DNA of 37,074 nucleotides, taken from contig JAYPDM010000011.1 in the NCBI GenBank assembly GCA_038125265.1, positions 1 through 37,074 of the forward strand. The letters are read 5' to 3'. The stretch comes from JAURFX01 sp038125265 (GTDB lineage Bacteria > Pseudomonadota > Gammaproteobacteria > Steroidobacterales > Rariloculaceae). A program made the translations under genes and the position numbers. Each line of letters starts with the position of its first letter. The stretch's first letter is position 1. Under the pieces are notes generated by a model, which saw nothing but the letters and a program-made list of their open reading frames with translations, ran no database searches and had not been told where the DNA came from. This document shows positions 1-6,744 of the stretch, piece after piece.

Positions 1-186
1 TTTCCCTAAGCTGATTTCAGTACGCTTCTTGGTAATAGGTTTGATGTAATTAAAAATCCAGTACTTTGAACCGTTAGGATTCACTTTGAGGTGTAATCCT
101 TTGCCATCAGATAACTTATATGGCTTATTTTTGGGTTTAGCTGACTTAATTTGGGTGTGGGAGAGGGGTAATACTTGCTTTGGCAT
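1..186 (-). CDS. P4-type tyrosine integrase, N-terminal part (cut by window edge)
   Basis: An open frame starts with ATG at 186-184 and runs off the left end; 62 residues are visible. It begins MPKQVLPLSHTQIKSA and contains LSDGKGLHLKV at about residues 25-35, then NGSKYWIFNY. This is the pattern of the N-terminal arm-DNA-binding domain (DUF4102 type) of P4/CP4-57-like tyrosine recombinases. The catalytic domain (R-H-R-Y) lies outside the window, so activity cannot be judged. The gene lies just beyond the tmRNA 3' end and is transcribed in the same direction, as intA of CP4-57 is beside ssrA in E. coli. I infer that it inserts and excises an element using the ssrA 3' end as its attachment site. 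No convincing ribosome binding site is visible before the ATG. The family call is fairly sure; whether the gene is intact is unknown. Confidence 0.82.
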   Translation of the reverse strand, partial: MPKQVLPLSHTQIKSAKPKNKPYKLSDGKGLHLKVNPNGSKYWIFNYIKPITKKRTEISLGK

Positions 187-327
187 ATCCTATTTTTACT
201 ACATCCTTTACTACATAAAATAGCATTTTATGCAAGAATAGCCAAGAACTCTCAAGAATAAGTTGTCATCATTTATGTTTATAATCAATGACTTAACTTA
301 ATAACCAAGAATAGCCAATAATATACT
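187..327. other. Attachment-site arm region of the ssrA-integrated element
   Basis: This gene-free AT-rich strip lies between the integrase start and the tmRNA 3' end. It holds a 13-base direct repeat CAAGAATAGCCAA at 233-245 and 306-318, with a further CAAGAATA at 253-260. Between them, at 283-295, is AATCAATGACTTA, which fits the IHF consensus WATCARNNNNTTR at every defined base. Arm-type repeats plus IHF sites next to an integrase gene are what the attP arms of tyrosine-recombinase elements look like, so I read this as attL or attR. That integrase and IHF bind here is inference. Confidence 0.5.
196..232. repeat. Direct and inverted repeats before the integrase gene
   Basis: TTACTACAT occurs twice, at 196-204 and 208-216. 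A perfect inverted repeat, CATAAAAT / ATTTTATG with a 3-base centre, spans 214-221 and 225-232. Both sit 10-46 bases upstream of the integrase start codon, where its promoter should be. They could be an operator for integrase or excisionase autoregulation; nothing in the window proves this. Confidence 0.35.
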
Positions 328-684
328 TGGTGGAGGCGGCGGGAATTGAACCCGCGTCCGCAAGACTTCATCAACAAGGTCTACATGCTTATACTGTTTT
401 TAATCTCATCAAGAGCTACCCAACAGTCAGGGAAGACACTTGACCAGCCTTGTAAAAGTTTAATGTTCAGACCCAAAGCAAATCGTCCCACGATCTTGTG
501 TTAGCGACTCCAGGATCTGGGAGCACAAGCACCACCCAGGCTGAAGGCATTACACTGGTTATTAAGCAGCTAATGCGTAGTTGTCGTTTTCGGCAACTAT
601 AAGTTTTACAGTTTTTTTTGCGAGGTAGCTGTCCCTCGGCATGCACTTGAGGAATCATGACCCACGTCGAAGCCAGTCGCCCCC
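328..684 (-). ncRNA. ssrA: tmRNA (transfer-messenger RNA)
   Basis: tmRNA rescues ribosomes stalled on broken mRNA and tags the unfinished protein for degradation. On the minus strand the 5' end GGGGGCG (684-678) pairs with CGCCTCC just before ACCA to form the acceptor stem; the G-T third pair is allowed. The TPsiC region GCGGACGCGGGTTCAATTCC and an encoded CCA (330-328) close the 3' end. The 5' segment GACTGGCTTCGACGTGGG and the GCATGCCGAGGG stretch are typical of one-piece tmRNA. The length, 357 bases, is usual. The mRNA-like part encodes a ten-codon tag at 594-565. It lies 64 bases downstream of smpB, its protein partner, and an integrase gene follows its 3' end, so the 3' end probably forms part of an attachment site. 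Open frames read through this region are shadows of the RNA gene. Confidence 0.96.
559..594 (-). other. tmRNA tag-peptide reading frame (AENDNYALAA)
   Basis: The resume codon GCC (594-592) is followed by codons for E-N-D-N-Y-A-L-A-A and two consecutive TAA stops. With the alanine carried by tmRNA, the full tag is A-AENDNYALAA. The C-terminal LAA is the ClpX/ClpA degradation signal known from the family. The N-terminal half differs from the AND order of E. coli (ANDENYALAA) by having E before N-D. Confidence 0.9.
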
Positions 685-696
685 AGAACGGGTCAT

Positions 697-702
697 TTTA
701 TA
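697..702 (-). promoter_or_regulatory. -10 box of the ssrA promoter
   Basis: The minus strand reads TATAAA twelve bases before mature tmRNA base 1. That would start transcription a few bases upstream, leaving a short leader for RNase P to remove. The -35 region is weak (TTCTAC at about 18 bases). Transcription from smpB may also reach ssrA. Confidence 0.45.
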
Positions 703-748
703 CGAAAGTAGTAAATGAGGGTAGAAGTAGTTGAAATCTATAGGATTA

Positions 749-1198
749 TTAGTTTTTCTTAAGCATTCGCTCTTGATCGCGTTTCCATTCACGATCTTTG
801 ATGGTGGCTCGCTTATCATGTAATTTTTTACCCTTACCAAGACCAATCTTTACCTTTGCCTTACCTTTGGACCAATATAGACCCAGGGCAATAAGGGTGT
901 ATCCTTTTCGATCAAGTAAGCCTTGAAACTTTATAATTTCTTTTTTATGCATCAATAACTTACGAGTTCTATCTGATACAGGACTTGAAGACTTTGATGT
1001 GGTAGATAATGGGCTGATTACACAGCCGAGTAAAAACGCTTCACCGTTTTTAATAAGCACATAGCTATCCACCAGCTGGGCTTTTCCTTCTCTAAGGCTT
1101 TTGACTTCCCAGCCCTCTAAAGCAATGCCAGACTCGACTTCTTCCTCAATAAAATAGTCAAATTTGGCCTTTTTATTTATAGCTATTTGAGCGCTCAT
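749..1198 (-). CDS. smpB: SsrA-binding protein SmpB
   Basis: SmpB binds the tRNA-like domain of tmRNA and carries it into the A site of stalled ribosomes. The 149-residue product is close to the family length of about 150-160. Family hallmarks are visible: AINKKAKFDYFIEEEVESGI near the N-terminus, GWEVKSLREGKAQL at about residues 29-42, and a C-terminal GKGKKLHDKRATIKDREWKRD, the basic tail that enters the mRNA channel. The start is ATG at 1198-1196, matching family N-termini; no clear Shine-Dalgarno sequence precedes it. The gene is divergent from the sodium symporter, 49 bases away, and lies directly upstream of ssrA, so both parts of the rescue system sit together. Confidence 0.97.
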   Translation of the reverse strand: MSAQIAINKKAKFDYFIEEEVESGIALEGWEVKSLREGKAQLVDSYVLIKNGEAFLLGCVISPLSTTSKSSSPVSDRTRKLLMHKKEIIKFQGLLDRKGYTLIALGLYWSKGKAKVKIGLGKGKKLHDKRATIKDREWKRDQERMLKKN

Positions 1199-1247
1199 GA
1201 TATTTGTTTAAGTTAATATTTCATTATACGCTATACCCTTAAAAGAT

Positions 1248-2609
1248 ATGTCAGAACAAAATCAATCAATTCATGGTCAGTGGTCCAGTCGTTTAGCCTT
1301 TATCCTGGCTGTTTCCGGTTCTGCTGTAGGTCTTGGTAACATCTGGAAATTTCCTTATATCACCGGTGTCAATGGCGGCGGCGCCTTTGTGCTGGTATAC
1401 CTTCTATGCATATTAGCCATTGGCCTGCCTATTTTAATGTCAGAGATCATGCTTGGAAGATTGGGTCACAAGAACCCTATCGCCACCATGAAAATACTAG
1501 GCCAGAGAGAATCGGGTACGACAAAGTGGTCAGTCATTGGAATTTTAGGAGTATTTACAGGGGCCTTAATTCTCTCTTATTACAGCGTCGTTGCTGGCTG
1601 GGCGATGAACTATGTGCTCTTATCGTTACAGGGTGCACTGGCATCGGTTGACTCGGATTCGGCGGGTCAATTATTTGGGGGTATGGTCTCAAATCCAATC
1701 AATGTATTTTTTTGGCATAGCTTATTCATGCTATTAACCGTCTTTATTGTGGCTAAGGGTCTGATTTCAGGTATCGAGAAAAGCATAAGGATACTCATGC
1801 CACTATTGATCTTCCTTTTACTAGTGCTTTTAGTTTTTAGTGTGATCAATGGTGAGGCATTAGCTGCCCTAAGCTTCTTGTTCTCATTTAATGTTGATGC
1901 TCTTACGGGTGATGGGGTCTTAGTTGCTCTTGGCCATGCCTTTTTCACTTTGAGTTTAGGGATGGGAGCGGTCATGGCATATGGGGCATATTTGCCTAAA
2001 GACTTCTCCTTATCAAAGACTGCAGGGGCGATTGTATTTTTTGATACTGCCATTGCACTGGTTGCAGGTATCGTCATCTTCTCGGTGGTCTTTGCTAATG
2101 ACCTAGACCCAACACAAGGACCGGGATTGATCTTTCAAACATTGCCGATTGCCTTTTCTTCTTTACCGCTAACCTCTGTGGTTGCTTTTCTCTTTTTTAT
2201 TCTTCTAGTCGCGGCAGCTTGGACATCATCGATTAGCTTGATTGAGCCTGGGGTGGCTTGGCTGATTGAGGACTTTGGATTCTCAAGAAAAACGGCAACC
2301 TATACACTGGGCGGATTAATTTGGCTGCTTGGTCTGCTCTCAGTATTTTCTTTTAATCACCTTGCTGATTTTACTTTTTGGCAGGGAACCTGGTTTGATA
2401 ATTTTGACTTTTTAACGGCCAACCTTCTGCTACCGTTCGGCGGACTTTTAATCACTGTTTTTGCAGGATGGATCTTGTCTCCTAATATCTCTAAGGAGGA
2501 GATTGATTTGGGCGGTAAGCTCGGCTATCGAATTTGGCTATTTCTCTCAAGATATATCGCGCCCGCAGGAATCATCATCATATTTCTAGATGGCCTTGGC
2601 GTTATTTAG
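1248..2609 (+). CDS. Neurotransmitter:sodium symporter (NSS) family transporter
   Basis: The product is a 453-residue inner-membrane protein with 11-12 hydrophobic segments. It belongs to the NSS (LeuT/SNF) family, which uses the sodium gradient to import amino acids or related amines. Diagnostic residues include the TM1 signature GSAVGLGNIWKFPY at about residues 24-37, followed by NGGGAFVLVYL, and the TM6-region sequence FTLSLGMGAVMAYG, whose unwound stretch holds substrate in LeuT. The length matches short bacterial members such as MhsT rather than LeuT (about 510). The substrate cannot be told from sequence. ratA begins two bases after its stop, so the genes are probably co-transcribed, although the functions are not obviously linked. 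A TATACC-like box a short way upstream could be its -10. Confidence 0.93.
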   Translation: MSEQNQSIHGQWSSRLAFILAVSGSAVGLGNIWKFPYITGVNGGGAFVLVYLLCILAIGLPILMSEIMLGRLGHKNPIATMKILGQRESGTTKWSVIGILGVFTGALILSYYSVVAGWAMNYVLLSLQGALASVDSDSAGQLFGGMVSNPINVFFWHSLFMLLTVFIVAKGLISGIEKSIRILMPLLIFLLLVLLVFSVINGEALAALSFLFSFNVDALTGDGVLVALGHAFFTLSLGMGAVMAYGAYLPKDFSLSKTAGAIVFFDTAIALVAGIVIFSVVFANDLDPTQGPGLIFQTLPIAFSSLPLTSVVAFLFFILLVAAAWTSSISLIEPGVAWLIEDFGFSRKTATYTLGGLIWLLGLLSVFSFNHLADFTFWQGTWFDNFDFLTANLLLPFGGLLITVFAGWILSPNISKEEIDLGGKLGYRIWLFLSRYIAPAGIIIIFLDGLGVI

Positions 2610-2611
2610 CG

Positions 2612-3046
2612 GTGTACTCTGTCAATAAACAGGCTGTAGTCCCTTACTCTAAAGAGCAGATGTATCGGCTTGTGAATGATGTGCACTTATACCCTGAATT
2701 TTTAGACTGGATAAAATCAACGCACATTATCAAAAAAGAGAGCACCTTCATGGAGGCAAGCATGGAGATAGGGATTGGTCCTTTTTCAAAATCTTTTACC
2801 ACGCATAACTACTTAAGTGAAAATTCTTGTATTGAACTTAATCTCATTGATGGACCCTTCAAGAGCTTTAAAGGTTGTTGGAAATTTTTAGATTCCGAGG
2901 AGGGGACATTAGTGGTGCTTGAAATTGATTTTGCGATGCAGGTCTCTCCACTGGCTAAAGTTTTTGGGGTGATGTTTCATGAAGCCTCCGAGCGTCAATT
3001 ACAACTATTTATTAAGAGAGCCGATCGCCTTTATGGAAAACAATAA
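2612..3046 (+). CDS. ratA: Ribosome-association toxin RatA / coenzyme Q-binding COQ10-type START protein
   Basis: The product is 144 residues in the polyketide cyclase/START superfamily. The start of the conserved domain, VVPYSKEQMYRLVNDVHLYPEFL, matches RatA of E. coli (ALVPYSAEQMYQLVNDV). I chose the GTG at 2612 because the protein family begins here; an upstream ATG in frame at 2534 would add 26 residues lying inside the transporter gene. In E. coli RatA was described as blocking 70S ribosome formation. Homologues (YfjG, Coq10) are lipid-binding and linked to ubiquinone use, and the latter role is plausible beside a respiratory gene set. Its 3' end overlaps rnfH by 14 bases, indicating translational coupling. 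Confidence 0.9.
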   Translation: MYSVNKQAVVPYSKEQMYRLVNDVHLYPEFLDWIKSTHIIKKESTFMEASMEIGIGPFSKSFTTHNYLSENSCIELNLIDGPFKSFKGCWKFLDSEEGTLVVLEIDFAMQVSPLAKVFGVMFHEASERQLQLFIKRADRLYGKQ

Positions 3047-3338
3047 AATTATTCAGATCGTACTTATAGCCGATACGCAATGGGTATTTAGTGTCAATGC
3101 AGAGAGCCCTTTATCGCTTGAAGATTTATTAAAGCAGTCTCATGAGCTCAGTGCTCTACTGGCTGAACTAAAAAATATAGAATACGCATGCCGTGGCAAG
3201 AAATTAACCATGCACGATCTGATCGAGCCAGGCTCTAGAGTAGAAATTTGTCAGCCATTAGTCATACATCCCAGAGACGCAAGACGACTGGCCTTTGCTA
3301 AAGGGGAAGCGATCGGTAAGTCAGTTCGTGATATTTGA
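3033..3338 (+). CDS. rnfH: RnfH family ubiquitin-like protein (RatB)
   Basis: The product is a 101-residue member of the RnfH/UPF0125 family, which has a beta-grasp, ubiquitin-like fold and an undefined role. Family features are the strand pattern at the start (IIQIVLIADTQWVF), the acidic-hydrophobic core, and the C-terminal GSRVEICQPLVIHPRDARR, where RVE.YRPL...P...RR is typical. The start is taken at ATG 3033, overlapping ratA by 14 bases; a longer frame from 2979 would be read entirely within ratA and does not fit the family. It ends 18 bases inside the 3' end of the convergent bamE. Confidence 0.9.
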   Translation: MENNKIIQIVLIADTQWVFSVNAESPLSLEDLLKQSHELSALLAELKNIEYACRGKKLTMHDLIEPGSRVEICQPLVIHPRDARRLAFAKGEAIGKSVRDI

Positions 3339-3635
3339 GCGAACAATTTCAGTGACAATGCCGTCCTCAAAGGTGACCGATAACCTTTGCGGCACAATAT
3401 CATTGGCCTCGATATCATCTACGTAATAAACGTAATGCCACTGGTTCTGGTTCTGTTGGTTTTCTAAAATAGGATTGCCCAATAAAAAGATGACTTGTCT
3501 TGTTGTCATCCCAACGGCGAGTCTTTCAATGGAATCAGCCTCAATAATATTGCCTTGTTGAACCTCTAGTTTATAGAGACAACCACCGAGAAGGGCACAA
3601 CAAACCAAACCATAAATTTTTACTTTTAACGACAT
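3321..3635 (-). CDS. bamE: Outer-membrane assembly lipoprotein BamE (SmpA/OmlA)
   Basis: BamE is the small lipoprotein of the BAM complex that folds beta-barrel proteins into the outer membrane. The 104-residue product has a basic N-terminus, a hydrophobic stretch and a lipobox ending LLGGC, with C19 as the lipidated cysteine. The mature part holds the SmpA/OmlA motif: LAVGMTTRQVIFLLGNPI, then WHYVYYVDD and a C-terminal SVTFEDGIVTEI. The start is ATG at 3635; a TTG two codons upstream is possible. Its 3' end overlaps convergent rnfH by 18 bases. fur is divergent, with 71 bases shared for both promoters. Confidence 0.94.
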   Translation of the reverse strand: MSLKVKIYGLVCCALLGGCLYKLEVQQGNIIEADSIERLAVGMTTRQVIFLLGNPILENQQNQNQWHYVYYVDDIEANDIVPQRLSVTFEDGIVTEIVRSNITN

Positions 3636-3662
3636 GATCAATGAGTTACGATAAGTTCAGTT

Positions 3663-3668
3663 ATTATA
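3663..3668 (-). promoter_or_regulatory. -10 box of the bamE promoter
   Basis: The minus strand carries a perfect TATAAT here, 27 bases upstream of the bamE ATG. The -35 position (TTACTA at a 17-base spacing) is poor. It lies in the divergent bamE-fur spacer, and no Fur-box-like sequence is evident beside it. Confidence 0.4.
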
Positions 3669-3706
3669 GAAGAACTTAAAACGAATAGTAATATCGAACT
3701 TAGATT

Positions 3707-4108
3707 ATGCAAGAAAAAGAACTAAGAGAAGCTGGACTAAAAGTCACCTCACCAAGGCTCAAGATATTAGAGATTCTCGAGAACAGCGACAAAAAGCATT
3801 TAAGCGCTGAGGGCATTTATCAGATTCTGCATGCGGATGGCAGTGATATTGGGCTGGCTACGGTCTATCGCGTACTTGCTCAATTTGAACAGGCCTCATT
3901 AATCACAAGGCATAACTTTGAGGGAAATACCTCAGTCTATGAAATGAAAGATCAGGACCATCATGATCATATGGTATGCCTTGAGACTGGCAAGGTAATC
4001 GAGTTTTCTAATGAAGAGATTGAAGTTATTCAGAAGAAGGTCGCTGAGGAGCATGGCTATGAGCTTTCTGATCACAGCCTTGTGCTCTATGTAACGCCAA
4101 AAAAATAA
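3707..4108 (+). CDS. fur: Ferric uptake regulator Fur
   Basis: Fur is the iron-responsive repressor of iron-uptake genes. The 133-residue product begins with a winged-helix domain (GLKVTSPRLKILEIL at about 10-24; IGLATVYRVLAQF at about 48-60, the recognition helix), followed by HNFEG and the dimerisation domain with the metal-binding HHDH at 85-88. It is unusual in lacking the structural zinc cysteines: the normal CxxC here reads C91-L-E-T, and the C-terminus stops at PKK without the second cysteine pair. P. aeruginosa Fur also lacks this site, so the protein may still work. The stop codon directly abuts the stop of convergent recN. Zur is less likely, given the strong Fur-like N-terminal half. 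Confidence 0.92.
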   Translation: MQEKELREAGLKVTSPRLKILEILENSDKKHLSAEGIYQILHADGSDIGLATVYRVLAQFEQASLITRHNFEGNTSVYEMKDQDHHDHMVCLETGKVIEFSNEEIEVIQKKVAEEHGYELSDHSLVLYVTPKK

Positions 4109-5776
4109 TCAACCTGCAAGCATCTCGCTCGCATTTTTCTTCATCGCCTCAGTGATTTTTGCCCCACCAAGCATTCTTGCAATCTCATCAATACGCTCAC
4201 TTTCAGTAAGGAGTTTTAATTGCGTCGTCGTGGTTTTGCTTGTTTGATTTTTTTCGATTTGAAAATGATGATGCGCTTGCGAGGCTACTTGGGGCAGGTG
4301 AGTAATACAAAAGACCTGATGCGTTTTAGAAAGCTTTCGCAGTAATTTACCGATAGTCTCAGCTACCGCACCGCCGACGCCTGTATCGACTTCATCAAAG
4401 ATCACCGTTCCAGAGACTGATGAATCAAGCTCCATCATTTCAAGGGCAAGACAGATTCGTGACATCTCACCACCGGATGCAATTTCCTCGAGCGGCCCCA
4501 AGGACATGCCTGGATTCGCACTGATATAGAAGCGCACGCTCTCAATACCCCGCTGATTAAAGTTTGATTCCTCAAGGTCTTCGATCAGTACTTTAAATTC
4601 AATAAATTTAAATCCTAAACTTTTGAGCTGATGCTTAATCGAATCCTCAAATTGAGCGGTATTTTTCTTTCTGTAGGAAGAGAGCTTTTTAGCCTGATCC
4701 ATAAATTTTTTTTCAGCATCTGCAAGATCTTTCTGCAGCGCCTCAAGATCATCATCGGCCGCTTCAATTAATTTTAATTGATCATTGAGCTCGCAATAGA
4801 CCTTCTCCAAACCATTGATATCGGTATGATGCTTTCTTGCGACGTTATGGAGTGTTTGAATTTCATTCTCTACTTGATCAAGTTTTTCCGGCGACAAATC
4901 AAGTTTATCAAGATGATGTCGTAATGCAGAGGAGATATCCTCAAGCTCCAGTGACATAGATTCTAAACGCGAGCCTTGTTCTTTATAGAATATATCAATT
5001 GCTTCAACATGCTGCAGCTCGCTTAATGATCTATTAATCAGATCTTGGGCGTTGATCTCACCACCCTCCAGTAACTCCAAAGCATTACCTAAAGATTTTT
5101 GAATCGAATCCAGGTGGTGCAGAGACTTATGCTGAGCTTGTAAAGCATCAATATATTCTTGCTTCAGGTTTAAGTGTCTCATCTCATCAAGTTGAAACCG
5201 TAAAAAATCTCGTTCTTTCTCATCAAAGCCCTTTAATTTAGTAATTTGATTGATCCGGTCTCTGATCTCGGTCATAGCCACAAAGCCGCTCGAAGTGCGC
5301 TCTAGCTCTTGTTGTGCATTGATGCATAGGTCAAATAGATCATGCTGAAAATCCAGATCTCTTAGTTTTTCATTGGATCCTTGACCATGAATATTTAAAA
5401 GCTCTCTGCCAAATCTTTTTAATTCTGACAACGAGCAGGCATGGCCATTTACAGAGGATTTAGAAGGTTTTGAATCGTAGATGACCTTCTTTATAGTAAG
5501 CAGATTAGGCTCGTTATCATTAAAGCCATTCTCATCGAGCCAAGCAATGATGTTAGGATGATCGCTAATCAAAAATTCAGCAGTAATCTCAGCATGGTCG
5601 TGACCTTTTCTAATTAATCCTGGCTCCGCACGATTGCCAATGACTTGAGAGAGGGCATCGAGTAACAATGATTTGCCAGCACCTGTCTCACCGGTGAAGG
5701 TAGCAAGACCCTTACTAAACTCACAGTTAATCGACTCAATAACAGCAAAGTTTTTTACATCGAGCCTTAGTAGCAT
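4109..5776 (-). CDS. recN: DNA repair protein RecN
   Basis: RecN is an SMC-like ATPase that joins DNA ends during double-strand break repair. The 555-residue length is usual. The N-terminal head has Walker A GETGAGKS at 29-36, followed by NRAEPGLIRKG. Long coiled-coil arms occupy the middle, roughly 150-370. The C-terminal head has the ABC signature IASGGEMSR, Walker B VIFDEVDTGVGG and ITHLPQVASQAHHHF. The start is ATG at 5776, five bases after the nadK stop, so nadK-recN form an operon as in E. coli. No LexA box was recognised upstream of nadK. Confidence 0.97.
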   Translation of the reverse strand: MLLRLDVKNFAVIESINCEFSKGLATFTGETGAGKSLLLDALSQVIGNRAEPGLIRKGHDHAEITAEFLISDHPNIIAWLDENGFNDNEPNLLTIKKVIYDSKPSKSSVNGHACSLSELKRFGRELLNIHGQGSNEKLRDLDFQHDLFDLCINAQQELERTSSGFVAMTEIRDRINQITKLKGFDEKERDFLRFQLDEMRHLNLKQEYIDALQAQHKSLHHLDSIQKSLGNALELLEGGEINAQDLINRSLSELQHVEAIDIFYKEQGSRLESMSLELEDISSALRHHLDKLDLSPEKLDQVENEIQTLHNVARKHHTDINGLEKVYCELNDQLKLIEAADDDLEALQKDLADAEKKFMDQAKKLSSYRKKNTAQFEDSIKHQLKSLGFKFIEFKVLIEDLEESNFNQRGIESVRFYISANPGMSLGPLEEIASGGEMSRICLALEMMELDSSVSGTVIFDEVDTGVGGAVAETIGKLLRKLSKTHQVFCITHLPQVASQAHHHFQIEKNQTSKTTTTQLKLLTESERIDEIARMLGGAKITEAMKKNASEMLAG

Positions 5777-5781
5777 ACTAG

Positions 5782-6663
5782 CTAGGACTGATTGCTTTGA
5801 TTAGCACCGTAACTTAGCTTGGACCTCAAAGAAGCATAAAAATCATGCTCAGGTGAGTGCAAAAGATTTATTGCTAATTTTGATGTTTCAATGATCAGTT
5901 CATTATCAGCGTTGAGCGCACCTATGGTGTTGCCGTCACATGAAATATCCGCTTCGTCATCAAATCTTGGTTGAAGTTTAATTTTAATTTGTGAATCAGA
6001 CTTTACGACAATCGGACGATCACTTAATGAATGCGGGCAAATAGGCACCACTGCTAAAGCCTGAACGCTCGGCTCGATGATTGGACCCCCGCAGGAGAGC
6101 GCGTAGGCTGTTGAGCCTGTTGGCGAGGTAACTATGACACCATCTCCAGCATGATGATTAACAAACTGATCATTGATGTAAGTGGCAAAATCTTGCATAC
6201 GACCGCCGGTATTGACCTTTACGGTAATGTCATTTAAAGCGGCTCCCTCAGCAACGCATTCACCGTTATGCATCAAGCGAGCAGAGAGTAGATCTCTTTT
6301 TTCCTCAAGATAGTTACCCTGGAGAATGTCAGTGAGCGTTTTTTCGAACTCATCCGGTGCAATATCAGTCAGAAAGCCAATTCTCCCAAGATTGATTCCA
6401 AGGAGCGGGATTCCTTGCCTGGCACAATTTTGCGCAGCAGACAATAGGGTACCGTCACCACCTAACGTCACAATCAAATCATAGCCCGATAATTTAATCG
6501 TCTGATTGCTATTACCGAAACTCTTATAATGAAGCTTTTCATATGCGATCGAGAGATTCTCGAGCAGCCCTATAGCTTGATCGGCCAAAGAACTAATTTT
6601 AGCAATATCAAAATCTGCCCAGATGCCGATTTTATTAAAACTAATTTTTTGTTTTGAATTCAT
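5782..6663 (-). CDS. nadK: NAD kinase
   Basis: NadK phosphorylates NAD to NADP in the cytoplasm. The 293-residue protein has the diagnostic GGDGT at 68-72 (ATP binding), GINLGRIGFLTDI at about 89-101, ND at 144-145 in the NAD-binding loop, GDGVIVTSPTGSTAY at about 173-187, and the C-terminal PICPHSLSDRPIVV. These match the proteobacterial enzyme at normal length. It is the first gene of the nadK-recN pair and is divergent from hrcA across an 81-base spacer. Confidence 0.97.
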   Translation of the reverse strand: MNSKQKISFNKIGIWADFDIAKISSLADQAIGLLENLSIAYEKLHYKSFGNSNQTIKLSGYDLIVTLGGDGTLLSAAQNCARQGIPLLGINLGRIGFLTDIAPDEFEKTLTDILQGNYLEEKRDLLSARLMHNGECVAEGAALNDITVKVNTGGRMQDFATYINDQFVNHHAGDGVIVTSPTGSTAYALSCGGPIIEPSVQALAVVPICPHSLSDRPIVVKSDSQIKIKLQPRFDDEADISCDGNTIGALNADNELIIETSKLAINLLHSPEHDFYASLRSKLSYGANQSNQS

Positions 6664-6681
6664 GCTGTTAGCGTCTAGTTC

Positions 6682-6710
6682 TTTTCATTAATGAATCATC
6701 TTATTATAAT
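6682..6710 (+). promoter_or_regulatory. Sigma70-type promoter of hrcA
   Basis: A perfect -10 TATAAT lies at 6705-6710. The -35 candidate TTTTCA at 6682-6687 matches four of six consensus bases and is 17 bases away. Transcription would start near 6717, giving a short leader with AGGAG at 6731-6735. No CIRCE operator is visible around it. Confidence 0.5.
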
Positions 6711-6744
6711 CCTAAGGCACTATTGAATTCAGGAGTTTTTGTTT

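Noticed and set aside
467..658. Minus-strand open frame of 63 residues
   Set aside because: It lies inside the tmRNA gene and its bases are explained by conserved tmRNA structure.
655..846. Minus-strand open frame of 63 residues between and over ssrA and smpB
   Set aside because: It overlaps the end of smpB and the start of ssrA in another frame and resembles no family.
2534..2611. Longer N-terminus for RatA from an ATG inside the transporter gene
   Set aside because: The extra 26 residues are out-of-frame transporter sequence; family members begin at the GTG.
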